From: Candidatus Poribacteria bacterium
GTDB lineage: Bacteria; Poribacteria; WGA-4E; JAJDTR01
Assembly: GCA_022827055.1 (NCBI GenBank)
Contig: JAJDTR010000097.1
Location: 1-64,000 of the forward strand
Length of the DNA: 64,000 bases
Direction: 5' to 3'
Of the stretch, positions 27,125 through 36,686 are shown piece after piece. Position numbers and translations under genes: made by a program. Below the pieces are notes generated by a model. The model made no database searches and was not told the DNA's origin. It was given only the letters and a program-made list of their open reading frames with translations. The first letter of the stretch is position 1. Every line of letters starts with the position of its first letter.

Positions 27125-27928
27125 CTACCCCAACGCCACAATACAAATCTTCCAGCGGTCTGCCTGTCGGCAAAGTTCTGTCCGGTCGAGAATAAAGGTA
27201 CGGTTGGCTTCTATCGCTAGCACGCTCGCTCTGGCTTCGTGAAGTACGGTTAAAGTCTCTGTGCCAACGGTCGGCACATCAACCCGGAAATCGTGAGACG
27301 CGCTGGCTGCCTTTCCAACGACAACACCTTTGTTTCCGAGTCTCCCGCCGCGACGAATTGCCTCGTTTGTGTCCTCGATCGCTTCAATCGCCACAGGAAT
27401 GCCATCTTTGACAACGACAGTCTGACCAATGTTCAGATCAGCAATTTTGCGAGCAAGATGGATTGCATACTTCAAATCCGTCCATTGCGATTCCGTCGGT
27501 TGCTTCTCGGTAAGAACGCCAGGAGATGGCAGTAGATGTTGCAAAAATTGGTGCTGCTCAATAACGCGAAGACCATTCGACTCCAAGTAATCAATAATTG
27601 CGGTAACGATTGCGACCGCACCTTTCTGGCGTGTCGTGGCGAGGATCTTCGCCGCGACCCGATCCACCTGGAACGGGCGAAGGAGTATTGCCTTGTGAAC
27701 TTTGCCAATTAGTGCAACTTCCTTTGCGCCCGAGTCAAGCAACGCGCGCGTCATCTTTTGAAGTTGACCAACACCATACGAATAGGTCTCGGGCGCTATA
27801 CGGGAGAGGTGTTCAGACGGCGTTTTTGTCACCTGAATAACTACCGGTATCCGACCTCGCTCCATAGCAGCCTGAGCCAACAGTACCGGAAGCTCTCCTG
27901 CGCCGGCGATGATTCCGAGTTTTTCCAA
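27125..27928 (-). CDS. lpxI: UDP-2,3-diacylglucosamine pyrophosphatase LpxI
   Basis: A 267-residue protein of the DUF1009/LpxI family, which hydrolyses UDP-2,3-diacylglucosamine to lipid X in lipid A synthesis (LpxH analogue). The start KLGIIAGAGELPVLLAQAA, VGQLQKMTRALLDSGAKEV, VVVKDGIPVAIEAIEDTNEAIRRG and DFRVDVPTVGTETL are typical. It is the last gene of a minus-strand envelope run (ruvX, mltG, lpxC-fabZ, lpxA, lpxI), 231 bases after lpxA. Confidence 0.9.
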   Translation of the reverse strand: MEKLGIIAGAGELPVLLAQAAMERGRIPVVIQVTKTPSEHLSRIAPETYSYGVGQLQKMTRALLDSGAKEVALIGKVHKAILLRPFQVDRVAAKILATTRQKGAVAIVTAIIDYLESNGLRVIEQHQFLQHLLPSPGVLTEKQPTESQWTDLKYAIHLARKIADLNIGQTVVVKDGIPVAIEAIEDTNEAIRRGGRLGNKGVVVGKAASASHDFRVDVPTVGTETLTVLHEARASVLAIEANRTFILDRTELCRQADRWKICIVALG

Positions 27929-28159
27929 TGTTTTTCTCCGTTAGCGAATGGATATCTTCACGGTAAGGGAGCTATCTGCAAAGTGCTGCCCGCGTATTTC
28001 GGGGTGCATTCACGCACTATGCCGTGTGCGAGGGAGGAGTAGTCAAACAACAATCACCGGGCTAATGGAATTGACGTGTTCGATGGCACGAACACCGTCG
28101 AGAGCGGGAGCATGGATTGGTCAAAGGTCGAACCCACAGGATTGTCCTGAGCCTGCGTG

Positions 28160-28951
28160 CTAAATTCCAATTCCTCGTTGAGAATTTTCGATGAACTCAA
28201 GGAGATGTTCGACTTCGGGATTAGGCTCAATCTCGTTTCTTGCGCGATCAACGGCTTCTCGGAGTGGAAGTTTAGAACGAAACAGAATACGGTAGGCTCT
28301 TTTCAGCAGTTGAATCGTTTCGGGCGGGAGTGAGGATAAAGGGTTAGTACTTGATGTGCCGAGCCCAATGATGTTCAAGCCCCGAACGCGGGCAGGATGG
28401 CCGTCGGAAAGGGCGAACGGCGGAATGTCTTTTACAAATTTTGAACACCCGCCGGCTATTGCCATCTTGCCTACTCGCACAAATGGATGTAGTGCTGCGT
28501 GCGCCCCCAACCGAACATCGTCTTCGATGATGACATGTCCGCCAAGGGTAGCGAGATTAGCCATGATCGTTCGATTGCCGACAACCGAATCATGCGCGAT
28601 GTTCGTCCAATTCATCAACAGATTGTCATCGCCGATGACGGTGGCACCCTCCTCGGTGGTTGCCCGGGAAATTGAAACATACTCCCGAAACACATTACCA
28701 TTCCCTACTCGTGTGTAGCTGCGCCAACCGCCGTATTTCAAGTCTTTGGACGGATTTCCGATTGTGCAACCGAAATAAACCTGGCACCCCTCACCAAGCG
28801 TTGTCCATTTGTCAATCTGCACGTGCGGCCCAATGACAGTTCCATCCCCAATCTTGACTTCGTCATTGATGATTGAATACGGTCCGATCTCAACATCCGC
28901 TCCTAGTTCTGCTTTTGGCGAGATGATTGCGGTTGGGTGAATCTTGCTCAT
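28160..28951 (-). CDS. lpxA: UDP-N-acetylglucosamine acyltransferase LpxA
   Basis: A 263-residue trimeric beta-helix enzyme adding the first 3-hydroxyacyl chain to UDP-GlcNAc. The IHPTAIISPKAELGADVEIGPYSII start, the NIAHDSVVGNRTIMANLATLGGHV segment containing the catalytic histidine, and GGCSKFVKDIPPFALSDGHPARVRGLN match LpxA over its full length. It follows lpxC-fabZ with a 123-base gap. lpxD and lpxB are not in the window. Confidence 0.92.
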   Translation of the reverse strand: MSKIHPTAIISPKAELGADVEIGPYSIINDEVKIGDGTVIGPHVQIDKWTTLGEGCQVYFGCTIGNPSKDLKYGGWRSYTRVGNGNVFREYVSISRATTEEGATVIGDDNLLMNWTNIAHDSVVGNRTIMANLATLGGHVIIEDDVRLGAHAALHPFVRVGKMAIAGGCSKFVKDIPPFALSDGHPARVRGLNIIGLGTSSTNPLSSLPPETIQLLKRAYRILFRSKLPLREAVDRARNEIEPNPEVEHLLEFIENSQRGIGI

Positions 28952-29074
28952 TCACCTATCCTCCCCCGATATTCCCTCACTGCCTGCGGTTAACTCGATT
29001 CACTACAGACACTTCATGAACATCTAATCACAGGAGTCTCGTCTGAAGTAAATACACGGATAGAGTTTCCATCT

Positions 29075-30385
29075 CTATCGATTCCTAGCCTGTGATTTAT
29101 CAAGCACGATTGTTATTTCGCCTTCCGTGGCAAGCTCATCACCGACATAGGCTTTTCCGCCCACGCGGGCCAATGTCTCGCGACCACGCAACACCTCAAC
29201 CTCCAATCTGAGCTGATCGCCGGGTATCACCGGTCGGCGAAATCTGGCTTCCTTGATAGTAGCGAAGTATCCAAGCTGTCCTTCGGCGCCGTAGTCGTGA
29301 AGTAACAACCACGCCGCGAGTTGGGCTAATGCTTCCATCTGGAGCACGCCCGGCATAACGGGCTGTTGCGGAAAATGTCCTTGGAAGAACTGCTCGTTAT
29401 ATGTCAGATTTTTCAGTCCGACTGCACGCTTCCCGCTTTCAAACTGGGTCACTCGATCAATCATACACATTGGGTATCGGTGCGGTAGGACGCCGTAGAT
29501 GTGCTGAGCTTCCACCGGCTCAGTCGACCCTCTGTCAATAAATCCCTTTTCGGCTAAGGATAATACGAGTTCAGTATGCAACGTGTGCCCAGACCGCAAT
29601 GCCATTACATTGGCTTTGAGGCGGCGGCCCGCCAAATACAAATCTCCGATCAAATCCAGAATTTTGTGCCGAACAAATTCATCCTCAAATCGCAGTGTGT
29701 CGCTTGTGCTACCGTCTGCCTCAACCACGACAACGTTATCGTAGTTGGCGCCTTTCCCAATCCCTTGGCTTCTTAGCAGGTCGATTTCGTCAGCGAAACA
29801 GAAACTGCGCGCCGGAGCAATCTCTCTTGCGTATGTTTCAGGATCGATCGTGAAAGTTCCGACCTGCGCCGAAACTTGTGGGTGATCGTATACAAAAGAG
29901 AACTGCAATGAATCGGAGGGGAGCAGTACGATCTGCCTATCTGCTTCATGAACGGCGAACGGTTCCTCAAATTCAATGTAGCGGCGCGGAACTTCCTGCT
30001 GGACAATGCCGGATCCGTTAATCAGATCCACGTAAAGCGATGCGCTCCCATCAAGCGCCGGCGGCTCGGAAGCGCTGATGTCCACCCTCACGTTATCAAT
30101 CCCAAGCCCGGCTAGAGCTGACAAAATATGTTCGACGCTGTTGACTACCGCGTCTCCCTCTTGTACGCTGGTACAACGCGGGACGACGGTGCCATAGTTC
30201 TCCGGGCAAACGCGAATCTCGGGCGAATCGGGCAAATCTATCCGTTGAAAGACAACCCCGGTATCGGGAGACGCCGGCCGGAGTGTCAGGTCCACAGGTT
30301 CGCCGAACATCAAACCGTGTCCGGATATTGTACATTCACCCTGCACGGTTTGCTGCATTTCCGTGTTAGTTCTATTCTGCTTCAA
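29075..30385 (-). CDS. lpxC-fabZ: Bifunctional LpxC/FabZ (UDP-3-O-acyl-GlcNAc deacetylase and 3-hydroxyacyl-ACP dehydratase)
   Basis: A 436-residue fusion. Residues about 10-285 are LpxC with zinc ligands in NSVEHILSALAGLGIDNV and KILDLIGDLYLAG, and the GHTLHTELV catalytic histidine. Residues about 295-430 are FabZ with LPHRYPMCMIDRV, the catalytic histidine in GHFPQQPVMPGVLQMEALAQ and an FATIKEARFRRPVIPGDQL strand. The fusion is known from Bacteroidetes, Planctomycetes and relatives and ties the committed step of lipid A synthesis to fatty acid elongation. Nineteen bases separate it from mltG upstream. Confidence 0.93.
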   Translation of the reverse strand: MKQNRTNTEMQQTVQGECTISGHGLMFGEPVDLTLRPASPDTGVVFQRIDLPDSPEIRVCPENYGTVVPRCTSVQEGDAVVNSVEHILSALAGLGIDNVRVDISASEPPALDGSASLYVDLINGSGIVQQEVPRRYIEFEEPFAVHEADRQIVLLPSDSLQFSFVYDHPQVSAQVGTFTIDPETYAREIAPARSFCFADEIDLLRSQGIGKGANYDNVVVVEADGSTSDTLRFEDEFVRHKILDLIGDLYLAGRRLKANVMALRSGHTLHTELVLSLAEKGFIDRGSTEPVEAQHIYGVLPHRYPMCMIDRVTQFESGKRAVGLKNLTYNEQFFQGHFPQQPVMPGVLQMEALAQLAAWLLLHDYGAEGQLGYFATIKEARFRRPVIPGDQLRLEVEVLRGRETLARVGGKAYVGDELATEGEITIVLDKSQARNR

Positions 30386-30404
30386 CTTTCGTTCGTATCC
30401 TTCC

Positions 30405-31418
30405 TTAGCCTCGAGTCGAATTCCTTCTGATTCTGCGAATTATCCTGTTATGTTCTGCGAGAGTATTGGAGAAATGGTGTTTTCCGTCACCTATCGCCAC
30501 GAAATAGAGATGGGAACTTTCAGCAGGTCTCAACGCCGCCATTATCGAAGCCAACCCCGGACTACAGATAGGCGCCGGAGGTAAGCCTCGATAAACATAG
30601 GTATTGTACATAGAGTCAAATTTGAGGTCCGTCTTCGTCAATGCGCGGAGTGGATTACCCAGAGCGTACAGAACTGTCGGATCTGCATCAAGTTTCCAAC
30701 CACGTTTCAATCGGTTGTGAAATACGGCCGAGATCAATGGTCGCTCGTCGGCGACCTGTGCTTCCTTTTCGATGATCGAGGCAAGCGTAATGATTTCTTG
30801 TGAAGAGAAGTTTAGCGACTCCGCTTCCTCGGAACGTTCACTTGTCCACTGTCGTTCAAATTCGTCGAGCATCAACTTGATAACTTTAGCGGCAGAGATT
30901 TCATCGACCAGTTTGTAGGTATTCGGGAAGAGGTACCCTTCCAAGCTGGTCCCTTCGATGCCGTACCGCTTTCTCCATTTCGAATCCCGCGCCGCACGGC
31001 TAAACGACTCCGCGGATCCAAATCCCTCGTCTTGGAAGAGTTGAGCGATTTGCGCCACGGTGAGTCCTTCCGGTACCACAAAATGCCGGTGAACCACCTC
31101 GCCTGATTTGAGTTTATGAATAATCTCGCGAAGACCCATGGCGGCACTTAACTCATAGGTCCCCGCCTGCAAGTAGCGGCTGGCGCCGTCAAAGTATGCT
31201 ACTGCTTCAAATAGTAGAGGGCTGCGAATGATCCGCTCTTCCGCAAGTTGCTTCGCGATTGACTTTGTGCTCGTGCCTGGAGAAATTCGTACCTCCTTGG
31301 GTTCCAAAGGTAATTCTTCCGAGGTCAGATAACTACCGAAAACCAGCGCGAGGATAATGCACACAACCGCTAGACAACAAAAGACGAGAATTGAGAGACG
31401 TGTAAGATGTCGTACCAT
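30405..31418 (-). CDS. mltG: Endolytic peptidoglycan transglycosylase MltG (YceG)
   Basis: A 337-residue inner-membrane protein with one N-terminal transmembrane helix (about 8-30) and a periplasmic YceG domain that cuts nascent glycan strands to end their elongation. Motifs: SLEGYLFPNTYKL, ITLASIIEKEAQVADERPLISAVFHNRL with the catalytic glutamate, LDADPTVLYALG, and YNTYVYRGLPPAPICSPGLASI. It follows ruvX by 56 bases and precedes lpxC-fabZ, so wall and lipid A synthesis share this operon. Confidence 0.92.
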   Translation of the reverse strand: MVRHLTRLSILVFCCLAVVCIILALVFGSYLTSEELPLEPKEVRISPGTSTKSIAKQLAEERIIRSPLLFEAVAYFDGASRYLQAGTYELSAAMGLREIIHKLKSGEVVHRHFVVPEGLTVAQIAQLFQDEGFGSAESFSRAARDSKWRKRYGIEGTSLEGYLFPNTYKLVDEISAAKVIKLMLDEFERQWTSERSEEAESLNFSSQEIITLASIIEKEAQVADERPLISAVFHNRLKRGWKLDADPTVLYALGNPLRALTKTDLKFDSMYNTYVYRGLPPAPICSPGLASIMAALRPAESSHLYFVAIGDGKHHFSNTLAEHNRIIRRIRRNSTRG

Positions 31419-31474
31419 TTGGCAATTATCGTTAGAAGGCCTCGCTGCACGTGGGAAACAGAAACATCCTAAAC

Positions 31475-31915
31475 CTAGGGGCGGTGATTTTCGCCTTTTG
31501 ATTCGCGAAAATCGTCCAAATACCCGTCAAGAATGACCACCGCAGCAACTTGGTCGATTACATTCCGCTGCTTCTTGCGCGGTTTCCCAACTTCCCGCAG
31601 GATTTCTAATGCTTCAACCGTGGTCAACCGTTCATCCCTCAAATGAATTGGAATGCGTGCCTCCCGCTTCAGCCGGTTTGCAAATCTCTGAACTTTCTGT
31701 GCTTGTATTCCAACCTCCCCGTCGAGCATCAACGGAAGACCTATCACGACCTCTTCAACCTGATGGATATTGATTAGGTCACATATCGTCTCCAGGTCCG
31801 TTTTACGATTTTTCCGTGTGATTGTACAGAGCGGATGAGCCGCAAACCCGAGATCATCACTAATTGCCACCCCAATTCGTACATCGCCAACGTCCAATCC
31901 TAGAATAATTGGCAT
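31475..31915 (-). CDS. ruvX: Holliday junction resolvase-like RuvX/YqgF
   Basis: A 146-residue RNase H-fold protein. ILGLDVGDVRIGVAISDDLG carries the first catalytic aspartate, EEVVIGLPLMLDGEVGIQA and PIHLRDERLTTVEA supply the next motif, and IDQVAAVVILDGYLD the last. In many bacteria it is needed for 16S rRNA 5' end maturation. RuvX followed by MltG is a widespread gene order. First gene of the minus-strand envelope operon. Confidence 0.93.
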   Translation of the reverse strand: MPIILGLDVGDVRIGVAISDDLGFAAHPLCTITRKNRKTDLETICDLINIHQVEEVVIGLPLMLDGEVGIQAQKVQRFANRLKREARIPIHLRDERLTTVEALEILREVGKPRKKQRNVIDQVAAVVILDGYLDDFRESKGENHRP

Positions 31916-33006
31916 AATTGATAAAGTTTAATGTGGAGTGCAACTCTGCGATCCAGTATCAATTTCAGGACAACCGAGAAAACCTGAAACGGGCATCAAA
32001 TGGGGGTGCTTTTGCAAGACGGAATATGAACGAATTAAGAAGCCGAAATCGTTAGATAATAGCATTGATATAAATTTTATGTCAAGCACAAAGTCTTTTG
32101 GAGCCAAGGGAGGCGCATCTAAAATCACTCGCTCACTCTCGCGTTAAAACTAACCATGGTGTCTGTATTCAGCTTCATAGATTCTTCGTTCCGCAGCATC
32201 ATCGGAGCGAAAGGTATATTAAATCAGAAAATGTTCCCATTCCTTTGATCACCGCTTGCTCAGTCGCGTGAGAGAGTCCGAAAATGTGAAGAAATGTTAA
32301 TCCACCGCCCTTTTTGGGCGATTTCGAGTGAACTTGTACTTAGTTTTTTGTAAAAATAGCCCCTAAAAATAGGTACAAGAATGTGAACGGAGGCATGATT
32401 TTGAGGGAGTGTTCACATGGTTTGATTCAATACTTTCCTTTGATAGCGCGGGTTCATACGCGGGCACATGTGAACAAGATGTTAACAGGAAAAAAAGATC
32501 GTCGGCACGAAGGTCTATTTTAGGCACGTGAAAAGCCAAAGCGCCACCCCGTTGACACGGATAGTCGTCGATTGGGGAGTAGCGCATCCACTCCGCCGCT
32601 TATCTGTACGTTCTATATTATACTATACATGTGTAAAGTTATCAATGAAAAATCGGATGTGTTTTCCCTGCTGTTAGAGCCTGTTAGAAAGTACAGTTGG
32701 TAGGGTGTGATCAGCCGACTGATTAAGGAGTAGGATTCTCTATGGGATTGCTATCAGGATCTACTATCGCCTTCCCTAATCTGTCAGTTGATCACTCATT
32801 ATACATTCGCTCGATCCTTCGCTATCAGGAACTCTATCGTGCTCGCTATTCACTCGCTTGATCTCAGTTGATCGATAGGGATCTGGAAAGTTTATAGAAC
32901 AACAAAACCTGATGCAAATAAGCCCCAGAGAGGGATCGAGCGAGCCGAGGACTCGTCCAAGAACCATCGCCTGGACAGGTCAATTTGTATAACCTTCTAT
33001 AGTCCG
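31916..33006. other. Long intergenic region with repeat debris
   Basis: 1.09 kb without a supportable gene. A short hairpin CGCCC-TTTTT-GGGCG lies near 32308-32323. From 32677 the left end of a family A element appears (GAGCCTGTTAGAAAGTACAG, preceded by TTA) but no right end follows. From about 32720 to 32890 there are several degenerate units of the CTATCG...TTCGCTATTCACTCGCTTGATC dispersed repeat, followed by AAGCCCCAGAGAGGG. It separates ruvX from the oxidoreductase gene. Confidence 0.5.
32677..32710. mobile_element. Family A miniature element, left end only
   Basis: GAGCCTGTTAGAAAGTACAG preceded by TTA matches the left terminus of the 10.74 kb and 52.35 kb copies with one deletion. The matching right end was not found, so it is a solo end or a heavily rearranged copy. 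Confidence 0.4.
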
Positions 33007-34962
33007 TCAAATCTTTCGCCCGAAAGTATGCCCCTCCATAATCGCATGTTGGAGCGTACGCGGTGCAAACGCATCGCCGACGACAGAGCACGTTACCTCG
33101 TTTTGGAGTAACCGAGAAATTTCGTCGACCGCTTGCCCACCAAACGCATACACGACGGCATCGTAACTTGTCAATTCACCCTTCGTCTCAGCCCAAGCGT
33201 TTTCGGTGATGAGGGTGCCGCCCTCAATCGCACGGACATGCAGGTGAGGGTGGATGACAATCCCTTTGCGGAACAGGCGTTGATATACCGGTGGGCGCGT
33301 TGTTGCGCCGAGCAACGTACAGATTGCCTCCATGCTTGTGATAATCTCCACGGATTTGCCTAAATTAAGCAGTAGTTCCGCGACACTGGGACCTTGGAAG
33401 CCGTATTCCTCATCAATCACCGCCACGCGCTCACCTTCCGGGATATTACCGTTCAAGACAGACCATGCATCTACCGTATTTTCAATCCCGGGGACCTCCG
33501 GGATTAGTGGGCGAGCACCGGTCGCTATGACGACGACATCGGGGTTTTCACTCAAGATTAACTCGACGGTTGCTTCACAGTTCAGCCGAACCTCAACCCC
33601 GGATTTTCGGCATTGCTCACTCATCCATTCGGTTGCACCCGAGAACTCGCCGCGCAACGGGGCTTTGGCGCCAATCAACGTTTGACCGCCCAATTTGCCG
33701 CTTTTTTCCATCAACACAACTTCGTGCCGACGCCTTCTTGCGATCCGTGCAGCTTCAAGCCCGGCGGGACCACCGCCGACCACCACCACTTTACGAGGTT
33801 GCTCCGCTGGTGTGAGCGCACCCAACTCGGTCTCCCTCCCTATCGTCGCGTTCTGTACGCACGTCACGCCGCGTCCGGTGTAGATGCGATCGATGCAACC
33901 TTCGTTGTAACCTTGACATAACCGGATGTCATCCAACTGTCCTGCCATCGCCTTATGAGGCGCCTGCGGATCGGCGATCAGCGCACGAGTCATGATGACC
34001 AGATCCGCCTGCTCGTTTGAGACGATCTCTTCCGCCTGCATCGGATGTGTCACCCGACCTGCCGTGATGACCGGCACAGATACCACACCCTTAATTGACG
34101 CTGCCAGCGGCGCGTACGTCGCATGTGGGAAGGTCATGTCCGGCACTGCTGCCGCTTCTCCAACGAATGTCTCGGCAGTTGCCCCGATGACACTAAAGTA
34201 ATCGAGTATTCTCAACCCATCCAGTTTTCCCGCGATCTCTTGCATCATCGTATTGTCAAGACCGCCTTTAGTGAAATCGTCACCTGTGATGCGGATGCCG
34301 ATAATGAAATCATCGCCGCACCGTTCACGAATAGCCTCAATAACCCGCGTTCCGAATCGTAAACGATTGGAGAGCGCACCTCCGTATTCATCAGTGCGCC
34401 GGTTCGCGTTTTGTGTCCAGAACTGATCGATTAAATGACAGTGGCTCGCGTTTACTTCGCAGCCGTCAAAATTGCCTTGCTTCAATCGCCACGCTGCATC
34501 CGAAAACGCTCGGACAAACTCTGTTATCGTCTCTTCGTCAAGTGTGTGCGGCGTTTCGCGGTGGTTCGGTTCGCGGATCGGGGACGGTCCGTACATCCGA
34601 TGCATCCGGTCTACGCTGCGTCCCCGCCGTCCGCGATGCGTAATTTGCGAAATGACCGGAACGTTGTAAGCGTGCATTGTTTCGGCAAATTCAGCGAGGT
34701 ATGGAATCACACGGTCCTCGAACAGTTCCACGCCGTGCCAATCCTGTGCCGGGGAAGTCGGGTGCACCCCTGCCGATCCAAAACACATCAGCAGTCCCAC
34801 CCCGCCCTTTGCCTTTTCTTCGTAGTAACATCGCGCTTTTTCCTTTGGCATTCCATCTTCTGCCAAGGCATCCGCATGTGCCGATGAGACGATCCGATTC
34901 TTGACCGTGACATGGCGGAGCTGTAAGGGGGTGAATAAATGCTTAAATACAGGTGCAGCCAC
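33007..34962 (-). CDS. Old-yellow-enzyme-type FMN/FAD oxidoreductase, N-methylproline demethylase/DgcA-like
   Basis: A 651-residue two-part flavoprotein. Residues 1-360 are an OYE-type FMN barrel (LFTPLQLRHVTVKNRIVSSAH, the QITHRGRRG segment, NASHCHLIDQFWTQNANRRTDEYGG). Then comes an iron-sulfur segment CQGYNEGCIDRIYTGRGVTC, and from about 390 an FAD/NAD-binding domain (VVVVGGGPAGLEAARIA). The dienoyl-CoA reductase and trimethylamine dehydrogenase families have C-x2-C-x2/3-C here; this protein has tyrosine at the second cysteine. From memory, dimethylglycine and N-methylproline demethylases also deviate at that site and share the following QNATIGRE-like segment. Substrate unproven; the neighbour is a betaine/homocysteine methyltransferase-like gene. 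Confidence 0.78.
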   Translation of the reverse strand: MAAPVFKHLFTPLQLRHVTVKNRIVSSAHADALAEDGMPKEKARCYYEEKAKGGVGLLMCFGSAGVHPTSPAQDWHGVELFEDRVIPYLAEFAETMHAYNVPVISQITHRGRRGRSVDRMHRMYGPSPIREPNHRETPHTLDEETITEFVRAFSDAAWRLKQGNFDGCEVNASHCHLIDQFWTQNANRRTDEYGGALSNRLRFGTRVIEAIRERCGDDFIIGIRITGDDFTKGGLDNTMMQEIAGKLDGLRILDYFSVIGATAETFVGEAAAVPDMTFPHATYAPLAASIKGVVSVPVITAGRVTHPMQAEEIVSNEQADLVIMTRALIADPQAPHKAMAGQLDDIRLCQGYNEGCIDRIYTGRGVTCVQNATIGRETELGALTPAEQPRKVVVVGGGPAGLEAARIARRRRHEVVLMEKSGKLGGQTLIGAKAPLRGEFSGATEWMSEQCRKSGVEVRLNCEATVELILSENPDVVVIATGARPLIPEVPGIENTVDAWSVLNGNIPEGERVAVIDEEYGFQGPSVAELLLNLGKSVEIITSMEAICTLLGATTRPPVYQRLFRKGIVIHPHLHVRAIEGGTLITENAWAETKGELTSYDAVVYAFGGQAVDEISRLLQNEVTCSVVGDAFAPRTLQHAIMEGHTFGRKI

Positions 34963-35055
34963 GATGTCTATCTCCTTATCTCCAGAAACTTAGAAAGTTT
35001 GTTTCTGCCGTTCCAATCACGTAGAAAGCGAATCTTTGTCCTTTAATTCATGTTT

Positions 35056-36042
35056 TCAGAGGTTGTCCGGCTGCCGCCGTTTCCAGTTAAACTCGGTCTC
35101 GCTCATCGGGTCATCGGGATTCGGCTGCCAAACCTCTGGCTCGTCATACTTGCCTAACGCTCGCGCCATCTCTCGGACATGACTAGCAATGCTGCCGCAG
35201 CAACTCCCGATATAGTTTACACCCATATTCTTCGCTTTGTACGCAAACGCCTCCATCTCGTAACGCGTGAGTTGGATCGGTTCAAGGCGGTCCGGGAAGG
35301 CTGGCGTCCCTGTGAACCATGGAACTTCATCGGAGCAGTTAAATGCTACAGGCTGCGCAGCAAGGTAGGCACTAGTCGCGTCACGCATCTCTTCAATGAG
35401 GGGATACATCCGTTCGGGGTCCCTCATGCAGTTGATACCTACAATGTCCGCACCCGCATCGACCAGACGTTTCGCACATTCAGCCGCCGCTACGTCGTCG
35501 TCGGTTCGATTGCTGCCGCGGAATGCTAAGGTAATCATCGCGGGCATGTTCGTCTTCGCCTTAATCCGTTCAAGGCACAACAACGCCTCACCGAGATACC
35601 AGAATGTTTCTCCGATGAAAAAATCCACGCCCTCTTGGGCGTCAATCTGTTCATCAAACATGCTAGTGACCAGCCTCTGCGCGGGTGGATTGTCCGCTTC
35701 CCATTTCCACGTCGCACTCAGATCCCCTGCAACGAGTGCCTGATCAGCGGCGACCTCCTTGACAATACGGGTCGCCGCACGATTAATCTCAAACGTCCTG
35801 TCAGCATAGCCGACCGTTTCCAATTTTTCGCGGCTGCCGTAGAACGCCATCACTTGTAGGACCTCTGCACCTGCCATGAGAAATTCACAGTGCATTTCCC
35901 GAATTGCGTCGGGATGGGTAACGGCTAATTCCGGAGTGAAAGCGCCTGCGACAACGTAGCCACGTCTTTCCAATTCCACGATGTAGCCGCCATCACCAAG
36001 CACAATACCGTCTGCCAACTGTTCCAAGATTCCTTTCGCCAT
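35056..36042 (-). CDS. Betaine-homocysteine / homocysteine S-methyltransferase-like protein
   Basis: A 328-residue zinc-dependent methyltransferase barrel. The LADGIVLGDGGYIVELERRGYV start, GAEVLQVMAFYGSREKL, the zinc cysteines in GADIVGINC and GVNYIGSCCGS near the C-terminus are the family set. Members transfer a methyl group from betaine or another methyl donor to homocysteine. The frame is open upstream to 36174, but AGAGGA seven bases before the ATG at 36042 and the family start favour the shorter form. It lies 93 bases upstream of the demethylase-like gene on the same strand, so the two may act in sequence on methylated amines. Confidence 0.82.
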   Translation of the reverse strand: MAKGILEQLADGIVLGDGGYIVELERRGYVVAGAFTPELAVTHPDAIREMHCEFLMAGAEVLQVMAFYGSREKLETVGYADRTFEINRAATRIVKEVAADQALVAGDLSATWKWEADNPPAQRLVTSMFDEQIDAQEGVDFFIGETFWYLGEALLCLERIKAKTNMPAMITLAFRGSNRTDDDVAAAECAKRLVDAGADIVGINCMRDPERMYPLIEEMRDATSAYLAAQPVAFNCSDEVPWFTGTPAFPDRLEPIQLTRYEMEAFAYKAKNMGVNYIGSCCGSIASHVREMARALGKYDEPEVWQPNPDDPMSETEFNWKRRQPDNL

Positions 36043-36214
36043 GTGATTTTCCTCTTCATAAGTGATACGTAATGAGTAATCCGGAATACGCAAAAATGCT
36101 TGTCTGCGAAATGACGATAGTCGAGTGGATAATCCCTCACGTGTTACTCGTAACCAATCGTTTTTCAAGAGCACGGAGAAATGGGTAGTAACTTATTGCG
36201 CTCTATCATTTCTA

Positions 36215-36629
36215 TTGTACCACAACCGACAAATTTTCACTAAACAATTGCGGCAGTGGCTGAAGCTTGATGCTATCATAGATAATGTAATCCCGCTTCA
36301 CCAGATGCATCAAGGACTGTCGCTGGGGCAACGGGATCTACTACCGTCCTCGCTATCCGCTCGGTTGCTGGTGGTGGGCTGGCATGCCTACATTCTGTCA
36401 GAAGCCAACCACCGCAAGATAGCTGTTGAACAGCGGGGCGTCGAGTAACAAGCACTGCAGTCAGAATCGTTTAGCATACCAGTACATCGCACCGATTTCA
36501 GTGGTGACCGACTGAGTCAACTGCTCATGCACTTAGCTGATGATGCAGCGTGGCGCTCCATTGAGCAAAAACTCTGGCGTAACAGTATTTCCGACGGATT
36601 ATTTTTCCCTTTACTAACCTGGAAATGAT
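36215..36629 (+). pseudogene. Transposase remnant (IS1634/DUF4277-like N-terminal part)
   Basis: One frame reads QLRQWLKLDAIIDNVIPLHQM, LSLGQRDLLP, then a stop TAA at 36446, and continues in the same frame with FSIPVHRTDFSGDRLSQLLMH and DDAAWRSIEQKLW. This resembles the N-terminal DUF4277 region of IS1634-type transposases (LxxIID-x-x-P start followed by a domain ending in a short helical segment). The in-frame stop, missing catalytic part and lack of a start codon show decay. The family call is by eye. Confidence 0.5.
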
Positions 36630-36686
36630 AAAATAAGCTAATGCAGGTCCCCCATCCGGCTTCTGATTGATGTGACGAGGTTCTCC

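Noticed and set aside
32363-32587. 74-codon minus-strand open frame in the large gap
   Set aside because: No ribosome binding site, no recognisable pattern, surrounded by repeat debris.
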